From: a bacterium
Lineage (GTDB): Bacteria > UBA10199 > DSSB01
Length of the DNA: 16,436 nucleotides
NCBI GenBank assembly: GCA_030426445.1
Contig: JAUHYS010000013.1
Span: 1-16,436 of the forward strand
Direction: 5' to 3'
The position numbers and the translations under genes are program-made. The notes beneath the pieces are model-generated. The model worked only from the letters and a program-made list of their open reading frames with translations, made no database searches and was not told the origin of the DNA. The stretch's first letter is position 1. Each line of letters begins with the position of its first letter. Below, piece by piece: positions 1 to 7,086 of this stretch.

Positions 1-597
1 CCCGTCGACAGTGACGATATCCAACATTTCACGTCGAGAAAAAAGCTCAACATTGCCTTTAGCTACTTGGCGCATCATACTGGAATAGGCACCCAATAAG
101 AGCTGTTGGCCCGTTTGTCCGCGGGCATAGAAAGTTCGCGAGACTAAAACGCCACCAAAGGTACGGTTAGCAAGGGTTCCACCGTACTCGCGTGCAAAGG
201 GAACGCCCTGAGCGACGCATTGATCAATGATATTGGCACTGACCTGGGCAAGCCGATACACATTAGCCTCGCGAGCTCGAAAATCTCCTCCCTTAATCGT
301 GTCGTAAAAAAGTCGATAAGCGCTGTCGCCATCGTTTTGATAATTTTTCGCAGCGTTGATCCCACCCTGAGCCGCAATACTATGAGCGCGGCGAGGGGAG
401 TCCTGAAAGCAAAAGACCTTCACTTTATAGCCTTGCTCTCCTAAAGTTGCGGCTGCAGAAGCGCCTGCCAAACCGGTGCCGACTATAATAACTTCGTGTT
501 TGCGGCGATTGGTTGGGCCGACAAGTTTTAAATCTTGCTTATGTTTGTCCCACTTTTGCTCTAAAGGTCCACTGGGAACTTTTCCATCTAATATCAT
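1..597 (-). CDS. sdhA: Succinate dehydrogenase/fumarate reductase flavoprotein subunit, N-terminal part (cut by window edge)
   Basis: Catalytic flavoprotein of respiratory complex II, which oxidises succinate to fumarate (or the reverse) on the cytoplasmic face of the membrane. Only the first 199 codons are present; the reading frame stays open to base 1. Residues 36-45 form the FAD-binding Rossmann strand and turn (VIIVGTGLAG). His72, in the RAHSIAAQGG segment, matches the histidine that carries covalently bound FAD in this family. The leader before the Rossmann fold is about 35 residues. The start ATG (597-595) shares one base with the sdhC stop (TAATG), and AGGAG lies seven bases upstream inside the sdhC end, so translation is probably coupled. 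The iron-sulfur subunit sdhB would be expected past the left edge; this is inference. Whether the enzyme works as a dehydrogenase or as a fumarate reductase cannot be told from sequence. Confidence 0.95.
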   Translation of the reverse strand, partial: MILDGKVPSGPLEQKWDKHKQDLKLVGPTNRRKHEVIIVGTGLAGASAAATLGEQGYKVKVFCFQDSPRRAHSIAAQGGINAAKNYQNDGDSAYRLFYDTIKGGDFRAREANVYRLAQVSANIIDQCVAQGVPFAREYGGTLANRTFGGVLVSRTFYARGQTGQQLLLGAYSSMMRQVAKGNVELFSRREMLDIVTVDG

Positions 598-1265
598 TAG
601 AGAACTCCTGTATTTTTGAGGTAGGCCCAAATAGGAAAGCTAGCAAAACCCAGCCCTAAAATAAGGGCTAGGATGACGCCAATTTTTTTGACCAAGGGTG
701 TAAAACGTGGACCATTTAGCCCTAAAGTTTGGAAGACACTCTGAAAGGCATGCCAAAGGTGGTAGGCTAAGAATAAACTTCCAAATAGATAAACAATGCT
801 AGAAACAGGGTCCAATAATACAGAGAAAGTAAGAGCCGCCGGAGAAACCGTATCTTCGAAGTGGTGACGCAAATGAAAACGCATGTCAGCGAGGTGAAGT
901 AAAATAAAACCTAAGACAATCACACCCGAAAATAGCATGATGGAAGAAGCTGTGATTGAGCTTTTACCTTGTTTAGATTTTTTAACGACATAAGCGTGCC
1001 CCCGCGCTTGTCGATTGTCATTTGAGACCTTAATAGCCAGTGCAATATGCAAGATAAATAGAAGTAATAAACCCACTTCTGCAATCGGTAAGAGGGGGTT
1101 AGCATGTAGCGTTTTTGCATAGGCATTGTAATGTTCAAAGCCTAAATAAAGTAATAAATTGCCCGCTAAGTGTGTAATTAAAAAACCAATCAAACCCAGG
1201 CCGGTGATCGCAATGACAACTTTTTGCCCAATAGAAGAACTGAGGGCTTTCCACAAACTGCGCAA
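597..1265 (-). CDS. sdhC: Succinate dehydrogenase cytochrome b558-type membrane anchor
   Basis: Membrane anchor of complex II, 222 residues. It resembles the single large five-helix, di-haem cytochrome b subunit (b558 family) found in Bacteroidetes, Firmicutes and delta/epsilon-type complexes, which replaces separate SdhC and SdhD. Hydrophobic segments lie near residues 15-40, 60-80, 108-128, 150-172 and 195-217. Histidines in or beside these helices are candidate haem ligands: His32 (ITHLAGN), His73 (ILHIAL), His124 (LLHLADM) and His169/His172 (AYHLWHA). The start is TTG at 1265-1263; no ATG fits the family N-terminus, and AAAGGAG lies about eight bases upstream on the minus strand. It is the first gene of the visible sdh operon and overlaps sdhA by one base. 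Its length and histidine pattern match the family well; quinone specificity is not visible. Confidence 0.93.
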   Translation of the reverse strand: MRSLWKALSSSIGQKVVIAITGLGLIGFLITHLAGNLLLYLGFEHYNAYAKTLHANPLLPIAEVGLLLLFILHIALAIKVSNDNRQARGHAYVVKKSKQGKSSITASSIMLFSGVIVLGFILLHLADMRFHLRHHFEDTVSPAALTFSVLLDPVSSIVYLFGSLFLAYHLWHAFQSVFQTLGLNGPRFTPLVKKIGVILALILGLGFASFPIWAYLKNTGVL

Positions 1266-1570
1266 AGTTTTGACTCCTTTAAAAATTTTAAAAATATACT
1301 TTTGAAAATTAGCTTCTCTCTAACGCAATCTACCGGAGCTTTACAAATAAAATTTATTATTTTCATACCCAAATTGGTGGCTACGAAAATGTCATCAATC
1401 AAAAATAGATTGAAGCAATCAAAAAAAATCGACATTTTAGTTGACAACATCTCAGGTTTCATTGCTAGGAACCAAACCATTAAAACTTATTGTGGATATA
1501 ATAGAGATTTAGCATTTCGCTTGGTGAAATGAAGATTAAATCATTCATCAAATCTTAAGAGGATGGATTT
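1266..1570. promoter_or_regulatory. Intergenic region between divergent sdhC and the acidic-protein gene
   Basis: These 305 AT-rich bases separate two divergently transcribed genes and must hold promoters for both. On the plus strand a perfect TATAAT occurs at 1497-1502, about 70 bases before the ATG at 1571, but no good -35 lies 16-18 bases upstream. TTGACA at 1441-1446 is too far away to pair with it. On the minus strand a weak TATATT (1298-1293) lies close to the sdhC ribosome site, again without a clear -35. The open frames crossing this region have no recognisable composition or ribosome site and are treated as chance. No terminator, repeat or RNA gene was recognised. Confidence 0.4.
1497..1502 (+). 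promoter_or_regulatory. Candidate -10 element for the acidic-protein gene
   Basis: A consensus TATAAT hexamer lies about 70 bases upstream of the ATG at 1571. There is no matching -35 at the normal distance and no TGn extension, so it is only a candidate. Confidence 0.3.
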
Positions 1571-1954
1571 ATGATAGAAGATTATGGAACACTTTCTGAA
1601 GAAGAGTTACTAGAGGAAATCACTCAAGAGCTCGAAGAAAATGAAATCGATATTGCTCATCTTGAAATTAAATTCGAAAATGGCAAATTGGTGGCTCATG
1701 GAACTTTAAACAATGATGTCGAACTAGAAAGTTTTATTGATGTCTTGGAGAACCATTTGGACGAAGGAGATTATGAGCTGGATATTGATCTTGAAGAAGG
1801 TTCCAGCCCTTTAATTACCGAAGGTTCATATACCGGAAAAACGCCCGCCAGTTCTAATGACGATGAATATGTCGAAAAACGTGTGGACGAGATGGATGAG
1901 GGTGAAATTGACTTTGCTGATGAAGATAGTTTCGATGATGATGAGAAATGGTAA
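1571..1954 (+). CDS. Very acidic small protein of unknown function
   Basis: 127 residues, strongly acidic throughout, with long Glu/Asp runs at residues 9-25 and in the last 35 residues. No signal peptide or membrane segment is present, so it should be cytoplasmic. The middle (about residues 28-78) reads as alternating beta and helix: IAHLEIKFENGKLVAHGTL, then a helix, then YELDIDLEEG. This weakly recalls a BON-like beta-alpha-beta unit, in which a 'V...G.V.L.G.V' strand pair precedes a helix; this is inference only. The C-terminal tail (residues 83-127) is low-complexity and probably disordered. The start is supported by AAGAGGA at 1557-1563, seven bases before the ATG. It stands alone between sdhC (divergent) and shc (same strand, 143 bases on). 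I do not recognise the family. Confidence 0.75.
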   Translation: MIEDYGTLSEEELLEEITQELEENEIDIAHLEIKFENGKLVAHGTLNNDVELESFIDVLENHLDEGDYELDIDLEEGSSPLITEGSYTGKTPASSNDDEYVEKRVDEMDEGEIDFADEDSFDDDEKW

Positions 1955-2097
1955 GCTTAACAAAATATTATTCTATTAAATTTAACATAATATATCTTAT
2001 CGCTCTTTTATATTTCTCTCTTTAATGAAATGGAATTGCAATTTTGTCCCAAAAGTGAAAAAGACTTGTTTAACAATAATCTATTAAAAGGTTTAAC
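1955..2097 (+). promoter_or_regulatory. Leader region of shc with ribosome site
   Basis: 143 AT-rich bases without a gene. AAAAGG at 2086-2091 lies six bases before the shc ATG and supports that start. No convincing terminator hairpin follows the acidic-protein gene, so read-through into shc is possible. A promoter is likely here, but I could not place it. Confidence 0.3.
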
Positions 2098-4119
2098 ATG
2101 ACGAGTCTGCAAGTAAATCTAAAGAATCCCCTAGCAAAACTAGAAAACAGTATCAGTCGTGCGCAGGATTTGTTCTTAAAGCATCAATTTAACGAAGGTT
2201 ATTGGTGGTATACCTTAGAAGCTAACGAATCCATTGGCGCAGAATATATCTTTCTTTGCGAGTTCACTCAATTGAGTCACCCGCAAGTTAATTTGGGCCT
2301 TTGTCGGCGTATACTACAAAAGCAACAAGCAGATGGGTCTTGGTCGCTTTACTACGAAGGCCCTGGAGATCTCGGTGCAACCATCGAATGTTATTGGGCA
2401 CTTAAGCTTTGTGGCTACTCCAAAGACCACCCAGCGATGGCCAAGGCAAGGACTTTTATCTTAGCCGCAGGAGGCCCCACACAAGCCCGTGTCTTCACTA
2501 AAATTCATATGGCCTTATTTGGTTTGGCTCCCTGGGAAGCCGTCCCAGCTATGCCCATCGAGTTTATTCTGGCTCCCAAATGGTCTCCCATTAATATTTA
2601 TGAATTTAGCTCCTGGGCCCGTGCCTGTATTGTTCCCTTATTAGTGATTTTAGACAAAAAACCGGTGTTACAAAGTAGAGTCTCATTGGATGAGCTCTAT
2701 CCCCACCCTTCTCAAGCCAGTGAGTGGAAATTTAGCTCGAATAGTAAGTCCAATGGCAATAAATATACCTTGGAAAACTTCTTTTTATTTACGGATGGCT
2801 TGCTAAAAAAATTAGCCAAAATCAAAAAGCCTAAACCTTTGACTCAGCCTATTAAAAAACGAGCGATAAAAGAGTGCGAAAAATATATTCGTGATCATGT
2901 CGAAATGACGGAAGACATTTTTCCTGCCTTGGCTTATAGTATTATGGCTCTCAGTAGCTTAGGTTATGACTTACAGGATCCCATGATTGCTAAAGCCTTT
3001 CGAGCCTTACAGAGTTTCCAACAGCTATCTGAAGAAAGCTATCTTCCACCGATTCCGCAAAAGGTTGTTCAGCAAGACATCCCAGAAATGATTCATCAAC
3101 AATGTTGTGTTTCACCGGTTTGGGATACGCCCTGGATGGCGCTTAGTTTAATTGAGTCGGGTATTTCCACGGACCACCCTGCGATTAAAAAGGCTGCCGA
3201 TTGGTTGCTAGAAAAACAAGTCGTGGAAATTCATGGCGACTGGGCCGTTAAAAATAAAAAAGCCCTGCCTGGAGGCTGGGCCTTTGAGTTTGAAAACCAC
3301 TATTTTCCCGATGTTGATGATACCATCGAGGTTTTAAGCCTACTCCATAAAGTGGGTCTTAATACTGATCGGCTCAAAAGCTCCTTTGACCGTGGTTTTC
3401 AATGGTTGATGAGTATGCAGTCCAAAAATGGAGGTTGGGCAGCTTTTGATATCGACCAAACTTTAGAATTAGTCAATCGCATTCCCTTTTCGGATCACGG
3501 GGCTTGTTTGGATCCCCCCACCCCAGACATTACGGGCCGAGTTTTAGAGTTTTTGGCCTTGGTCCACTATGACCGCAAAAGTACGATTGTACAAAACGCC
3601 CTTAAATTTATTTATCGTGAACAGCTCGATTGTGGAGCTTGGGAAGGCCGCTGGGGGGTCAATTATCTTTACGGAACCTGGTGTGTGCTTCAAGGCTTGA
3701 TTGCCATTGGAGAAGACCCCAGAAGTCCCGCAATTATTAAAGCAACTGAATGGCTACTGGCTCAGCAAAATACAGATGGAGGCTGGGGCGAATCCTGTTT
3801 GGGTTATGCAAAAAAAGAATATGTTCCCCTTCCCCATTCAACTCCTTCACAAAGTGCTTGGGCCTTAATGGCGCTTATTGATGTGGGTATGGCTGATTCT
3901 GTGCCTGTCAAAATGGGAATGGATTATTTAATCAATCAGCAAAATCAACATGGCTGCTGGGACGAAGAAGCCTACACTGGAACCGGTTTTCCGGGTCATT
4001 TTTATATTCGTTATCATGGCTATCGACATTATTTTCCCTTATTTGCTTTAGGAAAATATAAGAGGGCCCTGGAATCATTTTCCCATCTTAAGTCTAAGAG
4101 GGGACCAGGGGGCGTTTAA
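2098..4119 (+). CDS. shc: Squalene-hopene cyclase
   Basis: Monotopic membrane triterpene cyclase, 673 residues, which cyclises squalene to hopene/hopanol in hopanoid synthesis. The catalytic DxDD acid motif is D405-V-D-D408 (FPDVDDTIE). Several QW repeats of the family are visible: QQADGSW near 77-83, MQSKNGGW near 440-447, EQLDCGAW near 509-516, QQNTDGGWGE near 559-568 and QQNQHGCW near 617-624. Downstream of DxDD the GGWAAFDID segment and the FPGHFYIRYHGYRHYFP segment match the active-site lining and C-terminal region of cyclases. Length is normal for the family. The final eight residues (SKRGPGGV) and the stop codon come from a dispersed palindromic repeat (4082-4118) and are probably not ancestral. 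No squalene-synthesis or hpn tailoring genes lie nearby; lemA follows 18 bases after the stop. Confidence 0.97.
   Translation: MTSLQVNLKNPLAKLENSISRAQDLFLKHQFNEGYWWYTLEANESIGAEYIFLCEFTQLSHPQVNLGLCRRILQKQQADGSWSLYYEGPGDLGATIECYWALKLCGYSKDHPAMAKARTFILAAGGPTQARVFTKIHMALFGLAPWEAVPAMPIEFILAPKWSPINIYEFSSWARACIVPLLVILDKKPVLQSRVSLDELYPHPSQASEWKFSSNSKSNGNKYTLENFFLFTDGLLKKLAKIKKPKPLTQPIKKRAIKECEKYIRDHVEMTEDIFPALAYSIMALSSLGYDLQDPMIAKAFRALQSFQQLSEESYLPPIPQKVVQQDIPEMIHQQCCVSPVWDTPWMALSLIESGISTDHPAIKKAADWLLEKQVVEIHGDWAVKNKKALPGGWAFEFENHYFPDVDDTIEVLSLLHKVGLNTDRLKSSFDRGFQWLMSMQSKNGGWAAFDIDQTLELVNRIPFSDHGACLDPPTPDITGRVLEFLALVHYDRKSTIVQNALKFIYREQLDCGAWEGRWGVNYLYGTWCVLQGLIAIGEDPRSPAIIKATEWLLAQQNTDGGWGESCLGYAKKEYVPLPHSTPSQSAWALMALIDVGMADSVPVKMGMDYLINQQNQHGCWDEEAYTGTGFPGHFYIRYHGYRHYFPLFALGKYKRALESFSHLKSKRGPGGV
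4082..4118 (+). repeat. Dispersed palindromic repeat, copy A (3' end of shc)
   Basis: An imperfect hairpin (CCCATCTTA and TAAGAGGGG, one mismatch) is followed by a CCAGGGGGCGTTTA tail. Its right half, 4095-4118, matches 4861-4884 at 23 of 24 bases, and the whole unit matches copy B at about 33 of 37 aligned positions. It supplies the last codons and the stop of shc. No gene-like feature explains it; it behaves like a REP-type or small mobile palindromic repeat. Confidence 0.7.
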
Positions 4120-4137
4120 AAAACTTAAGGAGTTAAA

Positions 4138-4749
4138 ATGAAGAAATCTCTTCCCATTGGCATCATGGTACTGATTGGCATTGTTGCCTTTATTGGCATC
4201 ATTGCTTTTTGGTACATGTCGACATACAATCAACTGGTTAAACTGGATGAACAAGTCAACGAGTCCTGGGCACAAGTTGAAAATGTCTACCAAAGGCGCG
4301 CTGATTTAATCCCTAATTTAGTGCAGACAGTGAAAGGTTATGCGGCCCATGAAAAAGAAACACTGCAAGCGGTGGTCGAAGCCCGTGCTAAAGTGGGTCA
4401 AGTCACTGCCGGTGCAGTTCAAAATGTAATCAATGACCCGCAAAGTTTTGCCAAGTTTCAACAAAGTCAAGGACAGCTTTCCTCTGCGCTTTCTCGCCTG
4501 ATGGTGGTGGTTGAACGCTACCCAGAGCTCAAGGCCAATCAAAATTTCTTACAGCTACAAAGTCAACTCGAAGGCACCGAAAATCGCATCAGTGTTGAAA
4601 GACGTCGTTTTAATGAAGTCACGCGAAATTTTAATAGTACGATTCGTGGCTTCTTTAAGTCCTTTGTCGCTAATCGCATGGGTTTAGAAAAGCGTCCTTA
4701 TTTTGAGTCTCAGGCCGGCGCAGAAAAAGCCCCCGAAGTGAAGTTTTAA
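4138..4749 (+). CDS. lemA: LemA family protein
   Basis: 203-residue membrane-anchored helical protein. One N-terminal hydrophobic segment (about residues 6-27) is followed by the conserved LemA start: YNQLVKLDEQVNESWAQVEN (residues 30-49), then YQRRADLIPNLV (51-62) and TVKGYAAHEKETL (64-76). The rest is helical and coiled-coil-like, ending in the typical RRRFNEVTRNFN and FNSTIRGF region near 155-172. In LemA proteins the helical domain follows a single N-terminal membrane anchor; the biochemical role of the family is not established. AAGGAG at 4127-4132 gives a strong ribosome site five bases before the ATG. It sits between shc and a TPM-domain gene on the same strand. LemA-TPM neighbourhoods are common in bacteria and suggest a shared membrane or cell-envelope function; this is inference from context. 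Confidence 0.95.
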   Translation: MKKSLPIGIMVLIGIVAFIGIIAFWYMSTYNQLVKLDEQVNESWAQVENVYQRRADLIPNLVQTVKGYAAHEKETLQAVVEARAKVGQVTAGAVQNVINDPQSFAKFQQSQGQLSSALSRLMVVVERYPELKANQNFLQLQSQLEGTENRISVERRRFNEVTRNFNSTIRGFFKSFVANRMGLEKRPYFESQAGAEKAPEVKF

Positions 4750-4751
4750 AG

Positions 4752-4797
4752 TCAGGTCACCCTCACCCTAGCCCTCTCCCCTCAAGGGAGAGGGGAT
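4752..4797 (+). repeat. GC-rich palindromic repeat between lemA and the TPM gene
   Basis: A perfect 9-bp stem (CCCTCTCCC at 4772-4780 and GGGAGAGGG at 4786-4794) closes a five-base loop, preceded by a CCCTCACCCTAG lead-in. This wording is typical of dispersed extragenic palindromes seen in many proteobacterial genomes. The stem is not followed by a T run, so it is a poor intrinsic terminator. It fills the 62-base gap after the lemA stop and sits just before the weakly initiated TPM gene. Confidence 0.65.
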
Positions 4798-4811
4798 TCC
4801 ATAGATATGTT

Positions 4812-5618
4812 ATGAAGAATTTATTTTATAAAGTGGGCGTCATAGTCCCCCCTCTTAATTTAAGAGGGGGCCAGGGGGCGTTTATTTTCCTTTTTCTCAC
4901 ATTTATTTTTTCTTATTCAGCCTTTGCCCTCGATCTCCCCCCTATTCCCAGTCAATACGTCTATGATGAAGCCAACGTAATCAGTGCAGAACGAGAAGGT
5001 TATCTCAATCAAATGCTAAATAAACTTGAAGAAGAAAGTAGCACTCAATTAGTGGTCGCTGCGGTTTCAAGCTTGCAAGGCACTTCCATTGAGGATTACA
5101 GCATAAAATTAGCTGAAAAATGGAAGCCCGGACAAAAAGGCCAAGACAATGGGGTGATTTTACTCGTGGCGCCCAATGAGCGAAAAGTGCGAATTGAAGT
5201 AGGTTATGGTTTTGAGGCAACGCTAACTGATGCGCTTTCCAGTCAAATTATCCAGAACGAAATTATTCCTGAGTTTAAAGCAGGCGATATGGAGAGCGGT
5301 ATCGTAGCTGGTGTGGAGGCAATTATTAACGTCGTTCATGGAGAGTATACAGCCTCTGCTAATGTTTCAGCCTCTTCTTCTAAGAAAAAACTTTCACTTT
5401 TTAGCTTACTTTTTATCTGTGGCCCTTTGACTCCACTCTTTTTTTTAATATTGATACTCAAGTTATTGGGAAGGCGGCATTTTGCTTATACGGGTCATCA
5501 TGGCTCTTCGGGTTGGAGTAGTGGAAGTTCTTGGGGTTCCTCGGGAAGCAGCTTTGGTGGAGGTTTTAGCAGTGGTGGCGGCAGCTTTGGTGGCGGTGGG
5601 TCTTCGGGGAGTTGGTAG
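4812..5618 (+). CDS. Exported TPM-domain membrane protein with Gly/Ser-rich tail (YgcG-like)
   Basis: 268 residues. The N-terminus is an export signal whose hydrophobic core is residues 23-39, with likely cleavage after FSYSAFA (residue 39). The TPM domain spans about residues 47-178 and shows the family sequence YVYDEANVIS (49-58), QLVVAAVSSLQG (79-90), GQDNGVILLVAP (110-121), RIEVGYGFEATLTD (127-140) and a C-terminal helix ending VEAIINVV. A second hydrophobic segment at 196-219 should anchor it in the membrane, followed by a basic stretch and a Ser/Gly tail (230-268), as in the YgcG family. Residues 13-24 (PPLNLRGGQGAF) are encoded by a dispersed palindromic repeat and lengthen the signal-peptide n-region. 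There is no clear ribosome site before the ATG at 4812. Paired with lemA; molecular function is unproven. Confidence 0.92.
   Translation: MKNLFYKVGVIVPPLNLRGGQGAFIFLFLTFIFSYSAFALDLPPIPSQYVYDEANVISAEREGYLNQMLNKLEEESSTQLVVAAVSSLQGTSIEDYSIKLAEKWKPGQKGQDNGVILLVAPNERKVRIEVGYGFEATLTDALSSQIIQNEIIPEFKAGDMESGIVAGVEAIINVVHGEYTASANVSASSSKKKLSLFSLLFICGPLTPLFFLILILKLLGRRHFAYTGHHGSSGWSSGSSWGSSGSSFGGGFSSGGGSFGGGGSSGSW
4847..4884 (+). repeat. Dispersed palindromic repeat, copy B (inside signal-peptide coding region)
   Basis: A perfect palindrome with 11-base arms (CCCCCTCTTAA at 4848-4858 and TTAAGAGGGGG at 4860-4870) around one T is followed by CCAGGGGGCGTTTA. Its right half matches copy A at 4095-4118 with one mismatch in 24 bases. 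It lies in frame within the TPM gene, read in a different frame from copy A, so the similarity is at DNA and not protein level. Confidence 0.75.
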
Positions 5619-5638
5619 AGAGAGTTTAATTTAAGATC

Positions 5639-6466
5639 TTAAATAGCAGCGATAGTTTGCTGCAACCTATTAATATCAATCGCTTTATCTAAATCGGGCT
5701 CCTTATCAACGAAGGCTTCATAGTCCACTTCCATGTAGGGGGTAGAAAGGTTTTTTTCTATTTTTTTATGATCCATCTCGCAATGGCCTTTTTTGTAGCA
5801 AGAGCGATCTTGCCTTTTTTCGCTTCTAGCATATTTCCGTGCTGGGCGATTAATATAACGTTTAATGTCGCGTTTGTCCTCAGGTATCTCTAGTTCTTGA
5901 GTTAATTTAGAAGTCCAAATACCCTCTGAGGTGACAACTTTGTTATCAATGGGAGGTGTATCAGGGAGATGGGTTTGTCGATACTGTTCTAATTTTGCAG
6001 ATGCAACATAGTCCTCTGGAGAAATGGTCTTATCAAGATATTTATTTTTGATAGTTTTGGTTTTTTGGTTACCATGTGTGTCAAAAGTTTCGGATTTCTG
6101 AGGGTGAAAGTGATATTGAGACCATTCTTGCACTTTAACACCTTTTGAAGCTAAATCTTCTTTAATATACTCAAGATGCTTGCAGTTGGAGGTAAATGAA
6201 ACTCCTGTTTCAAAATTCCCTACTTCATACCAAAACTCCTTAGATTTGCCTGTTTGAGTATCCTGACCCTGCACATAAATCCAGGCCTCTTCTCTATGGG
6301 CATTTTGACAAAGTTGTCTAAGGTCTTTTATGCCTTGCTCTTCGCTTTTTTCAAAAACTTGATGTTTGCTAAAGTCTGTGTTGACCTCTAGTGAAGCATC
6401 TTTTGGCATTTCATTATAAGTAAATTTTTTGCTTGGAATAGTCGAATGTTGAGAAACTTTTGACAT
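5639..6466 (-). CDS. Orphan 275-residue protein with possible JAMM/JAB-like signature
   Basis: I do not recognise this family with certainty. The protein is soluble, without signal peptide or membrane segments, and rich in Lys, Glu and His. A central region carries H119-F-H121-P122 and, 27 residues after H121, S149-P-E-D152. A strand-like segment with Gly then follows (NKVVTSEGIWTSKLT, 175-189). HxHP...SxxD is the metal-binding signature of JAMM/JAB peptidases, and Glu59/Glu60 before the WIYV strand could be the upstream glutamate. The loop between the two halves is much longer than the canonical seven residues, so this is inference. The C-terminal third (200-245) is basic with Cys223 and Cys229. 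The start ATG (6466) has AAAGGG nine bases upstream. It is inverted between the two TPM genes and ends 20 bases from the first, convergently. Confidence 0.7.
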   Translation of the reverse strand: MSKVSQHSTIPSKKFTYNEMPKDASLEVNTDFSKHQVFEKSEEQGIKDLRQLCQNAHREEAWIYVQGQDTQTGKSKEFWYEVGNFETGVSFTSNCKHLEYIKEDLASKGVKVQEWSQYHFHPQKSETFDTHGNQKTKTIKNKYLDKTISPEDYVASAKLEQYRQTHLPDTPPIDNKVVTSEGIWTSKLTQELEIPEDKRDIKRYINRPARKYARSEKRQDRSCYKKGHCEMDHKKIEKNLSTPYMEVDYEAFVDKEPDLDKAIDINRLQQTIAAI

Positions 6467-6633
6467 CTTTTCTTACCCTTTTTGAGCTTAAATATTGCTT
6501 ATATTGCCCCCGCTTAATATGCTTTATCGTAAATTTATATCCATAAAGTTTCGTAAAAAATGAATATTATTGATTAAAATACTATAGATGTTTATAGCCT
6601 TTAAATCATTTTCTTATTCAAGAAAGGATCAAC
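6467..6633. promoter_or_regulatory. Divergent intergenic region
   Basis: 167 AT-rich bases between divergent genes, presumably with both promoters. On the plus strand AGAAAGGA at 6621-6628 is a good ribosome site five bases before the ATG at 6634. TACTAT near 6580 is a possible -10, without a clear -35. Confidence 0.3.
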
Positions 6634-7086
6634 ATGCACGGAAAGGCCCCTATTTTTTTCTTTTCCAAGGAAGAAAAAAAACAAATCAGCGAAGCCATTC
6701 AAAAGGCCGAAAGTCACACTAGTGGAGAAATCCGCTTGCATTTACTGCGTTCTTTTAAAGATGGTAGCGATCCCTTGACCGAAGGCAAACATCTTTTTGA
6801 AACTTTAGGCATGACACAAACTCAGGAACGCAATGGTATTTTATTTTTATTGGAATTGACCCATCACCACTTTGTCATATTAGGTGACAAAGGCATTCAC
6901 GAAAAAGTAGAGTCCCATTTTTGGGACGAGATTCGAGACCTGGTGATTACTCATTTTAAAGAAGAAAAGTTTGCCGAGGGTTTAAGTAAAGGGATCGAAT
7001 TATGCGGAGAAAAACTCAAGGCCCACTTTCCTCGTAAAGATGACGATGTAAATGAATTAAGTGATGAGATCAGTTTTGGGGATTAG
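6634..7086 (+). CDS. Soluble TPM-domain protein
   Basis: 150 residues with no signal peptide or membrane segment. It consists almost wholly of a TPM (DUF477) domain: an N-terminal helix (FSKEEKKQISEAIQKAE), the SGEIRLHLLRSF strand, a short insert, then ERNGILFLLELTHHHFVILGDKGI near residues 65-88, which is the family core. The HFKEEKFAEGLSKGIELCGEKL helix near 107-128 closes it. The last 20 residues are acidic and probably disordered. Two TPM genes next to lemA, one membrane-bound with a Gly/Ser tail and one small, is a recurring arrangement. Here the pair is split by an inverted orphan gene. The start is well supported by AGAAAGGA. The gene ends two bases before the convergent neighbour, leaving no room for a terminator. 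Function is unknown. Confidence 0.88.
   Translation: MHGKAPIFFFSKEEKKQISEAIQKAESHTSGEIRLHLLRSFKDGSDPLTEGKHLFETLGMTQTQERNGILFLLELTHHHFVILGDKGIHEKVESHFWDEIRDLVITHFKEEKFAEGLSKGIELCGEKLKAHFPRKDDDVNELSDEISFGD

Noticed and set aside
1441..1446. TTGACA as -35 of a promoter
   Set aside because: The next good -10 (1497-1502) is 50 bases away, and no -10 occurs 16-18 bases downstream.
1190..1532. Two opposite open frames of about 100 residues crossing the sdhC start and the intergenic region
   Set aside because: Both overlap the well-supported sdhC start in other frames, lack ribosome sites and have low-complexity composition; treated as chance.
5490..5615. Gly/Ser coding repeats as a tandem DNA repeat
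   Set aside because: Codons vary between units; it is the Gly/Ser tail typical of YgcG-like TPM proteins and not a DNA-level repeat.
5630..5643. 14-base palindrome TTTAAGATCTTAAA between convergent genes
   Set aside because: AT-rich, no loop and no T run; too short to call a terminator or operator.
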